A DNA stretch of 42,054 bases from Mesorhizobium plurifarium (lineage in GTDB: Bacteria; Pseudomonadota; Alphaproteobacteria; Rhizobiales; Rhizobiaceae). The notes beneath the pieces are model-generated. The model ran no database searches. It saw nothing but the letters and a program-made list of their open reading frames with translations, and was not told where the DNA came from. The position numbers and the translations under genes were made by a program. Location of the stretch: assembly GCA_000824785.1 (NCBI GenBank), contig CCNB01000003.1:366728-408781 (forward strand), written 5' to 3'. Positions 1-7,534 of the stretch are shown here, piece by piece. Positions within the stretch are counted from its first letter, which is position 1; each line of letters begins with the position of its first letter.

Positions 1-15
1 TTTCCTGGAATTGCT

Positions 16-777
16 CTAGATGTTCATGCCGCCCGACACTTCGATGCGCTGGGCGTTGACCCAGCGGTTGTCGTCGGAGAGCAGCGAGGCGATCATCGGC
101 CCGATATCGTCGGCGACACCGGCGCGGCCGAGCGCGGTGACGCCGGCCACCATGCGATTGATCTCGGCATTGTCGCGCACATGGCCGCCGTTGAAGTCGG
201 TGGCGATCGCGCCGGGCGCCACGGTGTTGGCGGTGATGCCGCGCTGCCCGAGTTCCTTGGCGAGGTAGCGCGTGAACACCTCGATGCCGCCCTTCATCAT
301 CGCATAGGCCGACGAACCGGGAGCGGCGAAGCGCGCCAGCCCGCTCGATATGTTGATGATGCGGCCGCCATCATTGATCAGCGGCAGCAGCGCCTGGGTG
401 AGGAAGAACACGCCTTTGAGATGGGTGTTCATCAGCGTATCGAATTCCGCTTCGGTCGTCTCGGCGATCATCTTGCGCAGGCCGGTGCCGGCATTGTTGA
501 CGAGATAGTCGAATCGGTCGCGCTGCCAGGTCTGCTGGAGCGTCTTCTTCAACGCTTCAACGAATGCCGGAAAAGTGGCGACGGCGCCGGTGTCGAGCTC
601 GAGCGCGGCGGCGCGGCCGCCGGCGACCTCGATCTCGGCAATCGCCGCCTTGGCCTCGTCGGCGCGCGAGCGATAGGTGATGATGACGTCGACGCCCTTG
701 CGGGCGAGGTTGAGCGCCGTGTTGCGGCCGAGGCCGCGGCTGCCGCCGGTGATGAGGGCGATGGGGCGAGTGGTCAT
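16..777 (-). CDS. SDR-family NAD(P)-dependent oxidoreductase
   Basis: This 253-residue protein is a classical short-chain dehydrogenase/reductase, a cytoplasmic NAD(P)-linked oxidoreductase acting on a carbonyl or alcohol substrate that cannot be read from the sequence. The Rossmann glycine motif TGGSRGLG is at residues 10-17, NNAG at 94-97, the catalytic serine at about 145 and YAMMK (Tyr158, Lys162) at the active site, with a C-terminal SGGMNI end typical of the family. The ATG at 777 was chosen because AGGAGA lies just upstream and the glycine motif then sits at its usual distance from the N-terminus; the frame stays open further upstream, but that part has no family similarity. It is transcribed divergently from the LysR gene at 884, which suggests it is that regulator's target. 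Confidence 0.93.
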   Translation of the reverse strand: MTTRPIALITGGSRGLGRNTALNLARKGVDVIITYRSRADEAKAAIAEIEVAGGRAAALELDTGAVATFPAFVEALKKTLQQTWQRDRFDYLVNNAGTGLRKMIAETTEAEFDTLMNTHLKGVFFLTQALLPLINDGGRIINISSGLARFAAPGSSAYAMMKGGIEVFTRYLAKELGQRGITANTVAPGAIATDFNGGHVRDNAEINRMVAGVTALGRAGVADDIGPMIASLLSDDNRWVNAQRIEVSGGMNI

Positions 778-812
778 GGCGAAATCTCCTTCTGTGTGGA
801 TGGAGATGCATA

Positions 813-826
813 TACTCGCCTGAGTA
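813..826. promoter_or_regulatory. Inverted repeat in SDR/LysR divergent promoter
   Basis: TACTC-GCCT-GAGTA is a perfect 5-bp inverted repeat about 36 bp upstream of the SDR start and 58 bp upstream of the LysR start. LysR-type regulators commonly bind interrupted dyads in such divergent promoters. Assignment as the LysR operator is inference from position. Confidence 0.4.
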
Positions 827-883
827 CCCAATATAATCGGCTCTGCATTGCCAACACTATTCAGTCTGTGCGAACAATCGGTC

Positions 884-1780
884 ATGGACCGGTTCGACAG
901 CATGCGATTATTTACCCGGGTCGTGGAGCGGCGCAGCTTCACCGCCGCCGCGGCCGATCTTGGCCTGCCGCGCTCCAGCGCCACCGCCGCGATCAAGCAG
1001 CTCGAAGAGCGGCTCGGCGTGCAATTGCTCCGGCGCACGACACGCCACGTCACCACGACGCTCGACGGCGAAGCCTACTACCAGCGCTGCATCGGCATCC
1101 TCGCGGACATCGAGGACGCCGAGGGCGGCTTTGGCGCGCGTGAAGTGCGCGGCCGGCTCAGCATCGACATCAACGGCAACATGGCCCGCACCTTCGTCAT
1201 TCCGGAACTGCCGGCCCTGCTTGCCCGCTATCCAGGACTCAGCGTGCATATCGGCGAGGGTGACCGCTTCGTCGACCTGGTGCGCGAGGGTGTCGATTGC
1301 GTGGTCCGCGCCGGCACGCTGCCCGACAGCGATATGATCGCGCGTCGCATCGGCATGGCGCGCGAGGCGACGGTTGCCAGCGCCGCCTACGTCGAGCGCC
1401 ATGGCCTGCCGCGCACCTTGGAGGAGCTTGCCGGGCACATGATGATCGGCTTCGTCTCGTCCCGCACCGGCCAGGTGATGCCGCTGGAATTCACCGTCGA
1501 CGGCAAGATCCGCGAGATCGTGCTCCCCTCGCGCGTGACCGTCTCCAATTCCGACACCGCCGCCACGCTGGTGCGTCAGGGTTTCGGCCTCTACCAGGCG
1601 CCGCGCCGCCGCTTCGCCGCCGACATCGAAGCGGGCCGGCTGATCGAGGTGCTGCCGGACAATCCGCCGACGCCGACGCCGATCTCGGTGCTTTATCCAC
1701 CGAGCCGCCAGCTTTCGCCAAGGGTGAGGGTGTTTGTGGATTGGCTGGTGGAGATTCTGGGGCCGAAGCTGGATCCCTGA
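884..1780 (+). CDS. LysR-family transcriptional regulator
   Basis: This 298-residue DNA-binding regulator has an N-terminal winged helix-turn-helix (about residues 1-60, opening MDRFDSMRLFTRVVE and including a serine/alanine-rich recognition region) followed by a LysR substrate-binding domain with the two-lobe pattern. Sequence style matches the LysR subgroup often paired with reductases. The ATG at 884 gives the standard LysR N-terminus; an upstream TTG at 848 would add 12 residues not expected in the family. It is divergent from the SDR gene, and its 3' end meets the TetR gene tail to tail with 6 bp between them. The effector is unknown. Confidence 0.92.
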   Translation: MDRFDSMRLFTRVVERRSFTAAAADLGLPRSSATAAIKQLEERLGVQLLRRTTRHVTTTLDGEAYYQRCIGILADIEDAEGGFGAREVRGRLSIDINGNMARTFVIPELPALLARYPGLSVHIGEGDRFVDLVREGVDCVVRAGTLPDSDMIARRIGMAREATVASAAYVERHGLPRTLEELAGHMMIGFVSSRTGQVMPLEFTVDGKIREIVLPSRVTVSNSDTAATLVRQGFGLYQAPRRRFAADIEAGRLIEVLPDNPPTPTPISVLYPPSRQLSPRVRVFVDWLVEILGPKLDP

Positions 1781-1786
1781 TCGCGC

Positions 1787-2413
1787 TCAGAGAAACAACC
1801 GCAACTGCGCGTGGATGATCGAGCGGTAATCCTCGATCGTCCTCCGTCCCTCCGCCTCGTCCTGCGTCAGCGCCAGCCGCACGACGCCGCCGGCGAGCTG
1901 GAAGATCAGGAACACGATCCGAGCGAAAGCCTCGCGTTGCTCAGGCTCGATCAACGGGACGACCGTTTCGCAGAACATCTCCGCTTGCCGCTTGGTCTCG
2001 GCGATATCGAGATTCTTGAGCGCCTTGTCGGCCTGGATCGCGTTCTGCAAATCCTGGATTGCCGGATCGCCGGCCACGCGGCCGCGATAATCATCGAGCA
2101 GTCGGTCAGCTGCCGGCATCACGTCCTTGCGTTCCCGCACATTCGCGACGATCTGGCGGAGCCGCGCCCGGCTTTCCTCGGAAAAGCGCTCGTAGAGCAT
2201 CGCCAGGATCGCCGACTTCGACGGAAAATAATGATAGACAGTGGCGATCGGCCCTCCGGCCAGCGCGCCCACCTCCTTCATCGTCACCGCGTCGATGCCT
2301 TTTTCGCCGATCAGCCGCATGGTCGTGGCGAGGATCGCGTCGATGCGCTCGCGGCTGCGCTCCTGTTTGGGCCTGCGCCGCGGTTCCGTCGCTTTTCGCC
2401 TCATCTGCGTCAT
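1787..2413 (-). CDS. TetR-family transcriptional regulator
   Basis: This is a repressor-type regulator of about 208 residues. The N-terminal basic stretch is followed by the TetR helix-turn-helix, recognisable from VTMKEVGALAGG and TVYHYFPSKSAILAML; the helical C-terminal half should hold the ligand pocket and dimer interface. Start codons at 2425 (GTG), 2413 (ATG) and 2404 (ATG) are all possible; 2413 is a compromise and does not affect the domain. It faces away from the MFS operon starting at 2528, with a perfect 17-bp palindrome between them, so it probably represses that operon and itself until a ligand, perhaps the transporter's substrate, binds. Confidence 0.92.
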   Translation of the reverse strand: MTQMRRKATEPRRRPKQERSRERIDAILATTMRLIGEKGIDAVTMKEVGALAGGPIATVYHYFPSKSAILAMLYERFSEESRARLRQIVANVRERKDVMPAADRLLDDYRGRVAGDPAIQDLQNAIQADKALKNLDIAETKRQAEMFCETVVPLIEPEQREAFARIVFLIFQLAGGVVRLALTQDEAEGRRTIEDYRSIIHAQLRLFL

Positions 2414-2441
2414 GCGCCAAATCACTCACGCGAATTCGCGG

Positions 2442-2447
2442 TTGACA
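2442..2447 (+). promoter_or_regulatory. Candidate -35 box of the MFS operon
   Basis: TTGACA lies 86 bp before the GTG start of the MFS gene in an AT-richer stretch. No strong -10 is visible at 16-18 bp; TATCAG at 2463-2468 is at 15 bp. The palindrome at 2480-2496 would lie just downstream, a suitable place for repression. Confidence 0.35.
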
Positions 2448-2479
2448 AGAAACATGATCAAGTATCAGTTTCGCCAAAT

Positions 2480-2496
2480 GCTGACAACTTGTCAGC
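2480..2496. promoter_or_regulatory. Perfect 17-bp palindrome, likely TetR operator
   Basis: GCTGACAACTTGTCAGC is a perfect palindrome with 8-bp arms around one central base. Size and symmetry match operators of TetR-family repressors, and it lies between the divergent TetR and MFS genes. The binding protein is inferred. Confidence 0.7.
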
Positions 2497-2527
2497 TTTC
2501 CGACCGAGCTGCAAGGGAGAGCGCCTC

Positions 2528-3712
2528 GTGACCGCATCGCAAGCCGCGCAGGCGGAAAATGGCGATTGGCTCGTCGGCAACCCGACCGGCCTGCAGCTGG
2601 CCTCGGCGCTGTGGATCGGCTCGGTCGGCCTGCTGATCCTCGGCTTGCAGCCGGTGCTGCTCGGCGCACTCTACAGCGAAGGCCACGTCACCGGCGACGA
2701 GCTCGCGCTGACGGCCACCGCCGAGATGATCGCGATTGCCATCGGTTCGGCAATCGTGGCGATGCTGCTCCCCGCCAGGAACATGCGCTGGAAAAGCGCG
2801 GTGCTGCTCGTGCTTTTGGCGCTTGCCAATGTCTGGACCGCTTACGCCGGCAGCCCCAATGCGCTGATCGGTGCACGCACGCTGGCTGGCCTCGCGGAGG
2901 GCGGGCTGGTCGCCGTCGCGACGGAGCTGATCGCCCGCTCGCGCCGGGCCGAGCGCATCGGCGGCTATTTCGTCACGCTGCAGACCTTGGCGCAATGCGC
3001 GCTGGCGCTGATCCTCGCGCTCTATGCCGTGCCGCGAGCAGGCTCGGCCGGCGGCTTCATCGCGCTCGGCATCGTCTGTCTGCTTTCGCTCGCCGTCGCC
3101 TGGACCGTGCCCGACGACTATGCCGACCTTCCCAAGGAAGAGCAGTTCGCCAATGTCGCGACCGTGCCGGCGATCACCGCGCTTTTGTCGATCTTCTGCT
3201 ATTTCATGTTCTTCGGGGCCGTCTGGGCTTTTCTCGAGCCGATCGGCGCGCAGTTCGGCATCGACGGCCGCACCGTCGGCCTGATGGTTTCGGCAAGCCT
3301 TGCCGCGCAGGTGATCGGCGCCATGACCGCGACAATCTTCGAGGCGCGCATCGACTATCGCTTCGCCATCACGATCATCGGCATCGTCGCGGCGATCAGC
3401 TCGGTGCTGCTCGCGTCCGGCCCGGGTCTTTCGGTGTTCTGGGCAGTGGCTCTGGTGATGGGCTTCATCCTGCTCTTCATCGTGCCTTACCAGATCCGCC
3501 TCGTCATCACCGCCGACGAGACGCGCACCGCCGCCCTCCTGGTGCCGGCCGCCCAGCTCTTCGGCCTCGCCATCGGCCCGATCGCCGCCTCGCTTCTGAT
3601 CGAAGGCGATAATTTCCGGCCGGTGCCGGAATTTGCCGCCGCCACCGCTTTGGCGAGCGTGCTTTTGCTCGGCGTCTTCGTGCTGGTCACGCGCCGCCGC
3701 GGCCAGCCCTGA
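2528..3712 (+). CDS. MFS transporter
   Basis: This 394-residue inner-membrane protein has about twelve hydrophobic segments separated by short loops and the arginine/glycine-rich loop pattern of the major facilitator superfamily (for example ARNMRWKS after the second helix pair and ARTLAGLAEGG). It should export or import a small molecule using the proton gradient; the substrate is not recognisable. The GTG at 2528 was chosen because AAGGGAGA lies 8 bp upstream and the palindrome in the promoter would otherwise be inside the gene. It is first in an operon with the FAD oxidase (8-bp gap after the stop) and the PLP enzyme, under likely TetR control. Confidence 0.88.
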   Translation: MTASQAAQAENGDWLVGNPTGLQLASALWIGSVGLLILGLQPVLLGALYSEGHVTGDELALTATAEMIAIAIGSAIVAMLLPARNMRWKSAVLLVLLALANVWTAYAGSPNALIGARTLAGLAEGGLVAVATELIARSRRAERIGGYFVTLQTLAQCALALILALYAVPRAGSAGGFIALGIVCLLSLAVAWTVPDDYADLPKEEQFANVATVPAITALLSIFCYFMFFGAVWAFLEPIGAQFGIDGRTVGLMVSASLAAQVIGAMTATIFEARIDYRFAITIIGIVAAISSVLLASGPGLSVFWAVALVMGFILLFIVPYQIRLVITADETRTAALLVPAAQLFGLAIGPIAASLLIEGDNFRPVPEFAAATALASVLLLGVFVLVTRRRGQP

Positions 3713-3723
3713 GGAGGATCATG

Positions 3724-5004
3724 ATGGCAAAAGCCTGGAGCAACTGGTCCGGCTTCGTCACAGCGTCCCCGCAATCGATCGCGACGCCCGCCGACGCCGG
3801 CGAACTGGCCGAGCTGGTGCGCAAGGCGCCCGCACCGCTGCGCGTCGCCGGCGCCGGCCATTCCTTCACGCCGCTGGTGCAGTCGGACGGCACTATCGTC
3901 TCGCTGGAGAAGATCGAAGGGCTGATCTCGCACGATACCGCGAACAACCGGGCGCGGGTGAGGGCGGGGACAAGGCTGCGCGCCCTGATGCATATCCTGC
4001 AGGACATCGGCCAGGGCCTGCCCAATATGGGCGACATCGACAAGCAGGCGATCGGCGGCGCGCTCGGCACGGCAACGCATGGCTCGGGTCCGACGCTCGG
4101 CGCCTATCACACGCAGCTCGAGGCGCTGCAACTGGTGGATGGGCGAGGCAAGCTGCGCGATTATGGCCGGGCGAATGATCAGGACATGATCCACGCCACC
4201 GGCGTCGCGCTGGGCGCTTTCGGCGTGCTGACCGAAGTGACGATGAACAACATTGCGACCTATCGGCTGCGCCGCCGCAAATGGGTGCTGCCGATCGCAG
4301 ATATGCTGCGCGATTTCGAGGCGATGATGGCCGCGCACCGTTCGGCCGAATTCTACTACATTCCGTTTTCCGGCTACGCGCAGTTCATCGCCAGCGATCT
4401 CAGCGACGCGGCGCCCACGCCGCGGCCGACCGAGGACGACGAGGAGGGGCTGGCGACTTTGCGCAAGTTACGCACGGCGCTGCGCTGGCTGCCGTCGCTG
4501 CGTCGCGCACTGATCAAGGGCGCGGTGAAGAAGGTGTCGTCCGAGGATTATGTGCAGGACTGGCTCAATGTCTACGCCAGCGACCGCCGCACCAAATTCA
4601 ACGAGATGGAGTACCACCTGCCTTACGAGGAAGGTCCGAAGGCGTTGGCCGAGATCATCGCGCTGACCGAAAAACACTTTCCGGAAGTCTATTTCCCGAT
4701 GGAAGTGCGTTCGGTGGCGCCCGACGAGTTCTGGCTCTCGCCCTTCCACAAAAGGCTGACCTGCTCGATCGCCATCCACCACGATGCGGCGAACGACCCG
4801 CTGCCCTTCATGCGGGCCGCCGAGCCCATTTTCCGCAAATATGGCGGCAGGCCGCATTGGGGCAAGATGCACAGCCTGAAGGCGGCGGATTTCAAGAAGA
4901 TCTATCCGCGCTGGGACGACGCGCTTGCTGTGCGCCGCGACATCGACCCGGACAACCGTTTCGTGTCGCCCTATATGGCCGGCCTGTTCGGCATTGAGCG
5001 ATGA
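3724..5004 (+). CDS. FAD-binding sugar-1,4-lactone/alditol oxidase-type protein
   Basis: This protein of about 426 residues belongs to the vanillyl-alcohol-oxidase flavoprotein fold with a C-terminal D-arabinono-lactone-oxidase (ALO) domain. The FAD-binding motif AGHSFTPL is near residues 44-51; His46 is where family members attach FAD covalently. IGGALGTATHG follows in the FAD domain, and HWGK (His378-Lys381) and the DPDNRF/SPYMAGLFG ending mark the ALO domain. Members oxidise a sugar lactone or polyol with O2, giving H2O2; the substrate is unknown here. ATG codons at 3721 and 3724 are adjacent; 3724 has the better distance to AGGAGG at 3712-3717. Its stop overlaps the start of the PLP enzyme, so the two are probably translated together. 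Confidence 0.88.
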   Translation: MAKAWSNWSGFVTASPQSIATPADAGELAELVRKAPAPLRVAGAGHSFTPLVQSDGTIVSLEKIEGLISHDTANNRARVRAGTRLRALMHILQDIGQGLPNMGDIDKQAIGGALGTATHGSGPTLGAYHTQLEALQLVDGRGKLRDYGRANDQDMIHATGVALGAFGVLTEVTMNNIATYRLRRRKWVLPIADMLRDFEAMMAAHRSAEFYYIPFSGYAQFIASDLSDAAPTPRPTEDDEEGLATLRKLRTALRWLPSLRRALIKGAVKKVSSEDYVQDWLNVYASDRRTKFNEMEYHLPYEEGPKALAEIIALTEKHFPEVYFPMEVRSVAPDEFWLSPFHKRLTCSIAIHHDAANDPLPFMRAAEPIFRKYGGRPHWGKMHSLKAADFKKIYPRWDDALAVRRDIDPDNRFVSPYMAGLFGIER

Positions 5005-6137
5005 GAGACTATTTCGCCGCTCTGTCCGAGGCGCTGAAAGCCGCCGATATTTTCCGACCCAGCCTTGTCCTTGACCGCGACCGGCTGGACGGCAACATCG
5101 CGCTGGTGAAGGAGAGGCTGGCGCCGGGCCTTGCCGTGCGGCTGGTCGACAAGTCGCTGCCCTGCATGCCGCTGCTCTCGCATATCGCGCGAGCACTCGA
5201 AACCAACCGCTTCATGACCTTCCATCCGCCGGTGACGCAGGCGGTGCTCGACGTCTTTCCCGAGGGCGACCTGCTCTTCGGCAAGCCGATGCCGGTCGGC
5301 GCCGCCAGGGCCGCGCTGACCAGAGGCGGCGCCGGCTGGTGGTCGCGCGTTTGCTGGCTGATCGACACGCCGGCGCGGCTGGCTGAATACGGCGCTTTGG
5401 CCGCCGCGCTCGACACCGAATTGCGCTTCGCCTTCGAGGTCGATGTCGGCCTGCATCGCGGCGGTTTTTCCAGCCCCGCCGAGGTCAGGGCGCTCATGAT
5501 ACCGGAGCGGCTGCGCTGCGAAGGCATCATGGCCTACGAGGCGCATGCGCCGGAGATCCCCGGTCTATTCGGCGGCGCGGCCAAGGCGCTGAAGCGGGCC
5601 TCTGCCAAGGCCGCGGAGTTCGCCGCCGCCCTTGATCCGGACCAGCGCCGCACCTTGAACATCGGCGGCTCGAAGACCGCGCTGCTGCATCGCGGCGGCG
5701 TCGCCAACGAAGTGTCGATCGGTTCGGCCTTCGTGCTTCCGGGGGATTTCGACACGCCCGGCCTCGGCGGCTTCCAGCCGGCGGCTTTCATCGCAACGCC
5801 GATCCTCAAGGCGCTCGATCCGATGCTGCCCGGTCCGCCGGCGGTTTCCAAGGCATTGCAGGCGCTCGGTCTCTTTCCACGCAAGGGCTGCTATCTCTAT
5901 GGCGGCAAGTGGATGGCCGAGCCGGCGTTTCCCGAAGGCATGAAGCCGAACGGACTGATCGGTCTTTCCTCCAACCAGCAATTCATGGGCCTGCCGGCGG
6001 ACGCCGATGTGAAGCCCGGCGACTACGCCTTCCTGCGGCCGACGCAGAGCGAAGCGGTGCTGCAGCATTTCGGTGCGATTGCGGTGTTTGCCGGCGGGCG
6101 CATCGTGGAGTTCTGGCCAGTGCTGCCAATGGGGTGA
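5001..6137 (+). CDS. PLP-dependent enzyme, alanine-racemase/D-threonine-aldolase fold
   Basis: This 378-residue protein has the fold-type III PLP barrel of the D-threonine aldolase/D-serine dehydratase/alanine racemase N-terminal family. The PLP lysine is expected at Lys51 in RLVDKSLPC, and EVDVGLHRGG, NIGGSKT and the C-terminal YGGKWMAEP region fit this group, where a second metal-assisted domain is usual. Members act on D-amino or beta-hydroxy-amino acids by retro-aldol cleavage, dehydration or racemisation; which of these applies is open. ATG 5001 overlaps the oxidase stop (ATGA), implying translational coupling and a shared pathway. The oxidase partner is unusual for an amino-acid enzyme, and the pathway is not one I can name. 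Confidence 0.82.
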   Translation: MRDYFAALSEALKAADIFRPSLVLDRDRLDGNIALVKERLAPGLAVRLVDKSLPCMPLLSHIARALETNRFMTFHPPVTQAVLDVFPEGDLLFGKPMPVGAARAALTRGGAGWWSRVCWLIDTPARLAEYGALAAALDTELRFAFEVDVGLHRGGFSSPAEVRALMIPERLRCEGIMAYEAHAPEIPGLFGGAAKALKRASAKAAEFAAALDPDQRRTLNIGGSKTALLHRGGVANEVSIGSAFVLPGDFDTPGLGGFQPAAFIATPILKALDPMLPGPPAVSKALQALGLFPRKGCYLYGGKWMAEPAFPEGMKPNGLIGLSSNQQFMGLPADADVKPGDYAFLRPTQSEAVLQHFGAIAVFAGGRIVEFWPVLPMG

Positions 6138-6180
6138 CCGGCATCTAAGCGCTCGCGATTAGCGCTGGCGACAGGGAGGC

Positions 6181-6236
6181 CGTCATTCCAGGGTCTGCGC
6201 GCGTCGCTTCGCTCCTTGCTCCGCCCTGGAATGACG
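6181..6236. repeat. Palindromic intergenic repeat (REP-like)
   Basis: CGTCATTCCAGGG at 6181-6193 and its exact reverse complement at 6224-6236 form 13-bp arms around a 30-base GC-rich centre. This form (GTCATTCCAGGG ... CCCTGGAATGAC) is the style of short dispersed palindromes in rhizobial genomes. It follows the PLP enzyme by 43 bp and could also end that transcript. Confidence 0.7.
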
Positions 6237-6267
6237 AAGTTGTGTAGCATCTCGCTCGCCATATTTA

Positions 6268-6280
6268 TTGACTCAGTCAA
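6268..6280. promoter_or_regulatory. Perfect 13-bp palindrome upstream of MarR-GNAT gene
   Basis: TTGACTCAGTCAA is a perfect palindrome centred on 6274 in an AT-rich stretch 40-52 bp upstream of the MarR-GNAT start. It is a plausible autoregulatory MarR site; the binding protein is inferred from position. Confidence 0.5.
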
Positions 6281-6292
6281 CTAAATGATTGA

Positions 6293-6309
6293 TCCTGTCC
6301 ATGACAGGA
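6293..6309 (+). promoter_or_regulatory. Inverted repeat overlapping the MarR-GNAT ribosome binding site
   Basis: TCCTGTC-CAT-GACAGGA has 7-bp perfect arms. The right arm includes the first four bases of the AGGAGG ribosome binding site at 6306-6311, which is 8 bp before the ATG at 6320. It could be a second protein site or a small RNA hairpin limiting translation. Confidence 0.45.
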
Positions 6310-6319
6310 GGACTTCCCC

Positions 6320-7255
6320 ATGACGATCCACGATCACCCCGGCAAGGAACGCATCGATGCGGTGCGCGCCTTCAACCGCTTCTACACCCGCCAGATCGGC
6401 CTGCTCGATGAGGGCCTGCTGAAGAGCGCTTTCTCGCTGACCGAGGCGCGGGTGCTTTATGAGCTTGCCAATCGCGACGGGCTGGTCGCCAGCGACCTGG
6501 TGCGCGACCTCGGCCTGGACCCCGGCTATGTCAGCCGGCTCCTGAAGAAATTCGAGGAACGCGGCCTGGTCGAGCGCGAGGCAAGCGAGGCCGACGCGCG
6601 CCGGGCCTCGATCGCGCTGACGCCGGCTGGCAGACAAGCCTTCGCGCCGCTCAACCAGGATTCGCATGATCAGGTGCGCGCGCTGCTCGATCGCCTGGCG
6701 CCGGCCGACCAGGAACAACTGGTCAAGGCCATGCGCACCGTGCAGGACCTGCTCGGCGACAGGCCTGAACCCAAGGTGCCGTATATCCTGCGGCCGCTGC
6801 AGGTCGGCGACATCGGCTGGGTCACGCGTCGCCAGGGCATGCTCTATGCGCAGGAATATGGCTGGGACGAAACCTTCGAGGCGCTGGTCGCCGAGATCCT
6901 CGGCGAGTTCGTCAAGAATTTCGTCCCGCAATGGGAGCGTAGCTGGATCGCCGAGCGCGAAGGCGAGGTGGTGGGCTCGGTCTTCGTCATGCGCAAATCG
7001 CCCAAGGTGGCGAAGCTCAGGCTGCTCTATGTCGAACCGTCGGCGCGCGGCCTTGGTATTGGCCGGCGGCTCGTCGACGAATGCATCACCTTTGCTCGAG
7101 CCAAGGGCTACAAGACGCTGACGCTGTGGACCAACGACATTCTTGGCTCGGCCCGCCGCATTTACCAGGCCGCGGGCTTCAAGCTGGTCGACGAGGAACG
7201 CCATCATTCCTTCGGCAAGGACTTGGTCGGCCAGACCTGGAATTTGGAGCTTTAG
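6320..7255 (+). CDS. MarR-type regulator fused to GNAT N-acetyltransferase
   Basis: This 311-residue two-domain protein has an N-terminal MarR winged helix-turn-helix (about residues 35-115, with LTEARVLYELANR, DPGYVSRLLKKFEERGLVER and the RRASIALTPAG wing) joined to a C-terminal GNAT domain (about 155-311). The acetyl-CoA motif ARGLGIG covers Arg243-Gly248, and NDILGSARRIYQAAGF is the usual late GNAT motif. Such fusions are a known bacterial family, but substrate and signal are mostly unknown. AGGAGG 8 bp upstream fixes the ATG at 6320. The gene stands alone between a palindromic repeat and a terminator, with two palindromes in its promoter that suggest autoregulation. Confidence 0.93.
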   Translation: MTIHDHPGKERIDAVRAFNRFYTRQIGLLDEGLLKSAFSLTEARVLYELANRDGLVASDLVRDLGLDPGYVSRLLKKFEERGLVEREASEADARRASIALTPAGRQAFAPLNQDSHDQVRALLDRLAPADQEQLVKAMRTVQDLLGDRPEPKVPYILRPLQVGDIGWVTRRQGMLYAQEYGWDETFEALVAEILGEFVKNFVPQWERSWIAEREGEVVGSVFVMRKSPKVAKLRLLYVEPSARGLGIGRRLVDECITFARAKGYKTLTLWTNDILGSARRIYQAAGFKLVDEERHHSFGKDLVGQTWNLEL

Positions 7256-7290
7256 CTTTTCCCTTCTCCGCTTAGGAGAGAAGGGAAAAG
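7256..7290. terminator. Perfect-arm hairpin after MarR-GNAT gene
   Basis: CTTTTCCCTTCTC at 7256-7268 pairs exactly with GAGAAGGGAAAAG at 7278-7290 across a 9-base loop, starting directly after the stop codon. No uridine run follows, but the position supports a transcription end; it may work in both directions. It also resembles the short rhizobial intergenic palindromes. Confidence 0.55.
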
Positions 7291-7294
7291 GCGC

Positions 7295-7453
7295 TTAACC
7301 CTTGACCGGTAGCCGGATCTCCTGCCCACCATTGTCGGTATGCGCGTCGAGCCCGGGGCTGTAGCGCTCGAATTCCAGCGCGTCAGCGATCTCGTGGCCG
7401 GAGGCCGGCAGCCAGCTGTTCCAGATCGTGTTGACGGTCTTCTGCTGGCCAAA
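7295..7453 (-). pseudogene. 3' remnant of an AraC/GyrI-like effector-binding-domain gene
   Basis: About 50 codons on the minus strand encode a stretch with the C-terminal pattern of GyrI-like/AraC effector-binding domains: TIWNSWLPASGHEIAD followed by LEFERYSP, then EIRLPVKG and a stop. Intact members need about 150 residues of effector domain, usually behind an AraC helix-turn-helix. The frame continues upstream to 7600, but that part has no resemblance to the family and overlaps the B12 operon promoter. I read it as the decayed end of a deleted regulator. No function is expected. Confidence 0.6.
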
Positions 7454-7534
7454 ACCTTTGCAAGTTCGGGACTCGAAACCCGAACGGCCTCCGAAAATTC
7501 CCCCATGTTTAGGCGAGACGGCTGGAGAAGAGGG
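7454..7534. other. Non-coding stretch with one hairpin
   Basis: Between the remnant gene and the B12 operon promoter I see only a perfect 7-bp inverted repeat, GTTCGGG (7464-7470) and CCCGAAC (7479-7485). It is a possible terminator or protein site; nothing else is supported. Confidence 0.4.

Noticed and set aside
1811..2527. In-frame 5' extension of the MFS gene by 239 codons
   Set aside because: It would run antisense through the TetR gene and over the operator palindrome; GTG 2528 with AAGGGAGA is the better start.
6181..7290. Insertion-sequence ends around the MarR-GNAT gene
   Set aside because: The palindromes at 6181-6236 and 7256-7290 differ in sequence, no transposase lies between them and no target duplication is seen.
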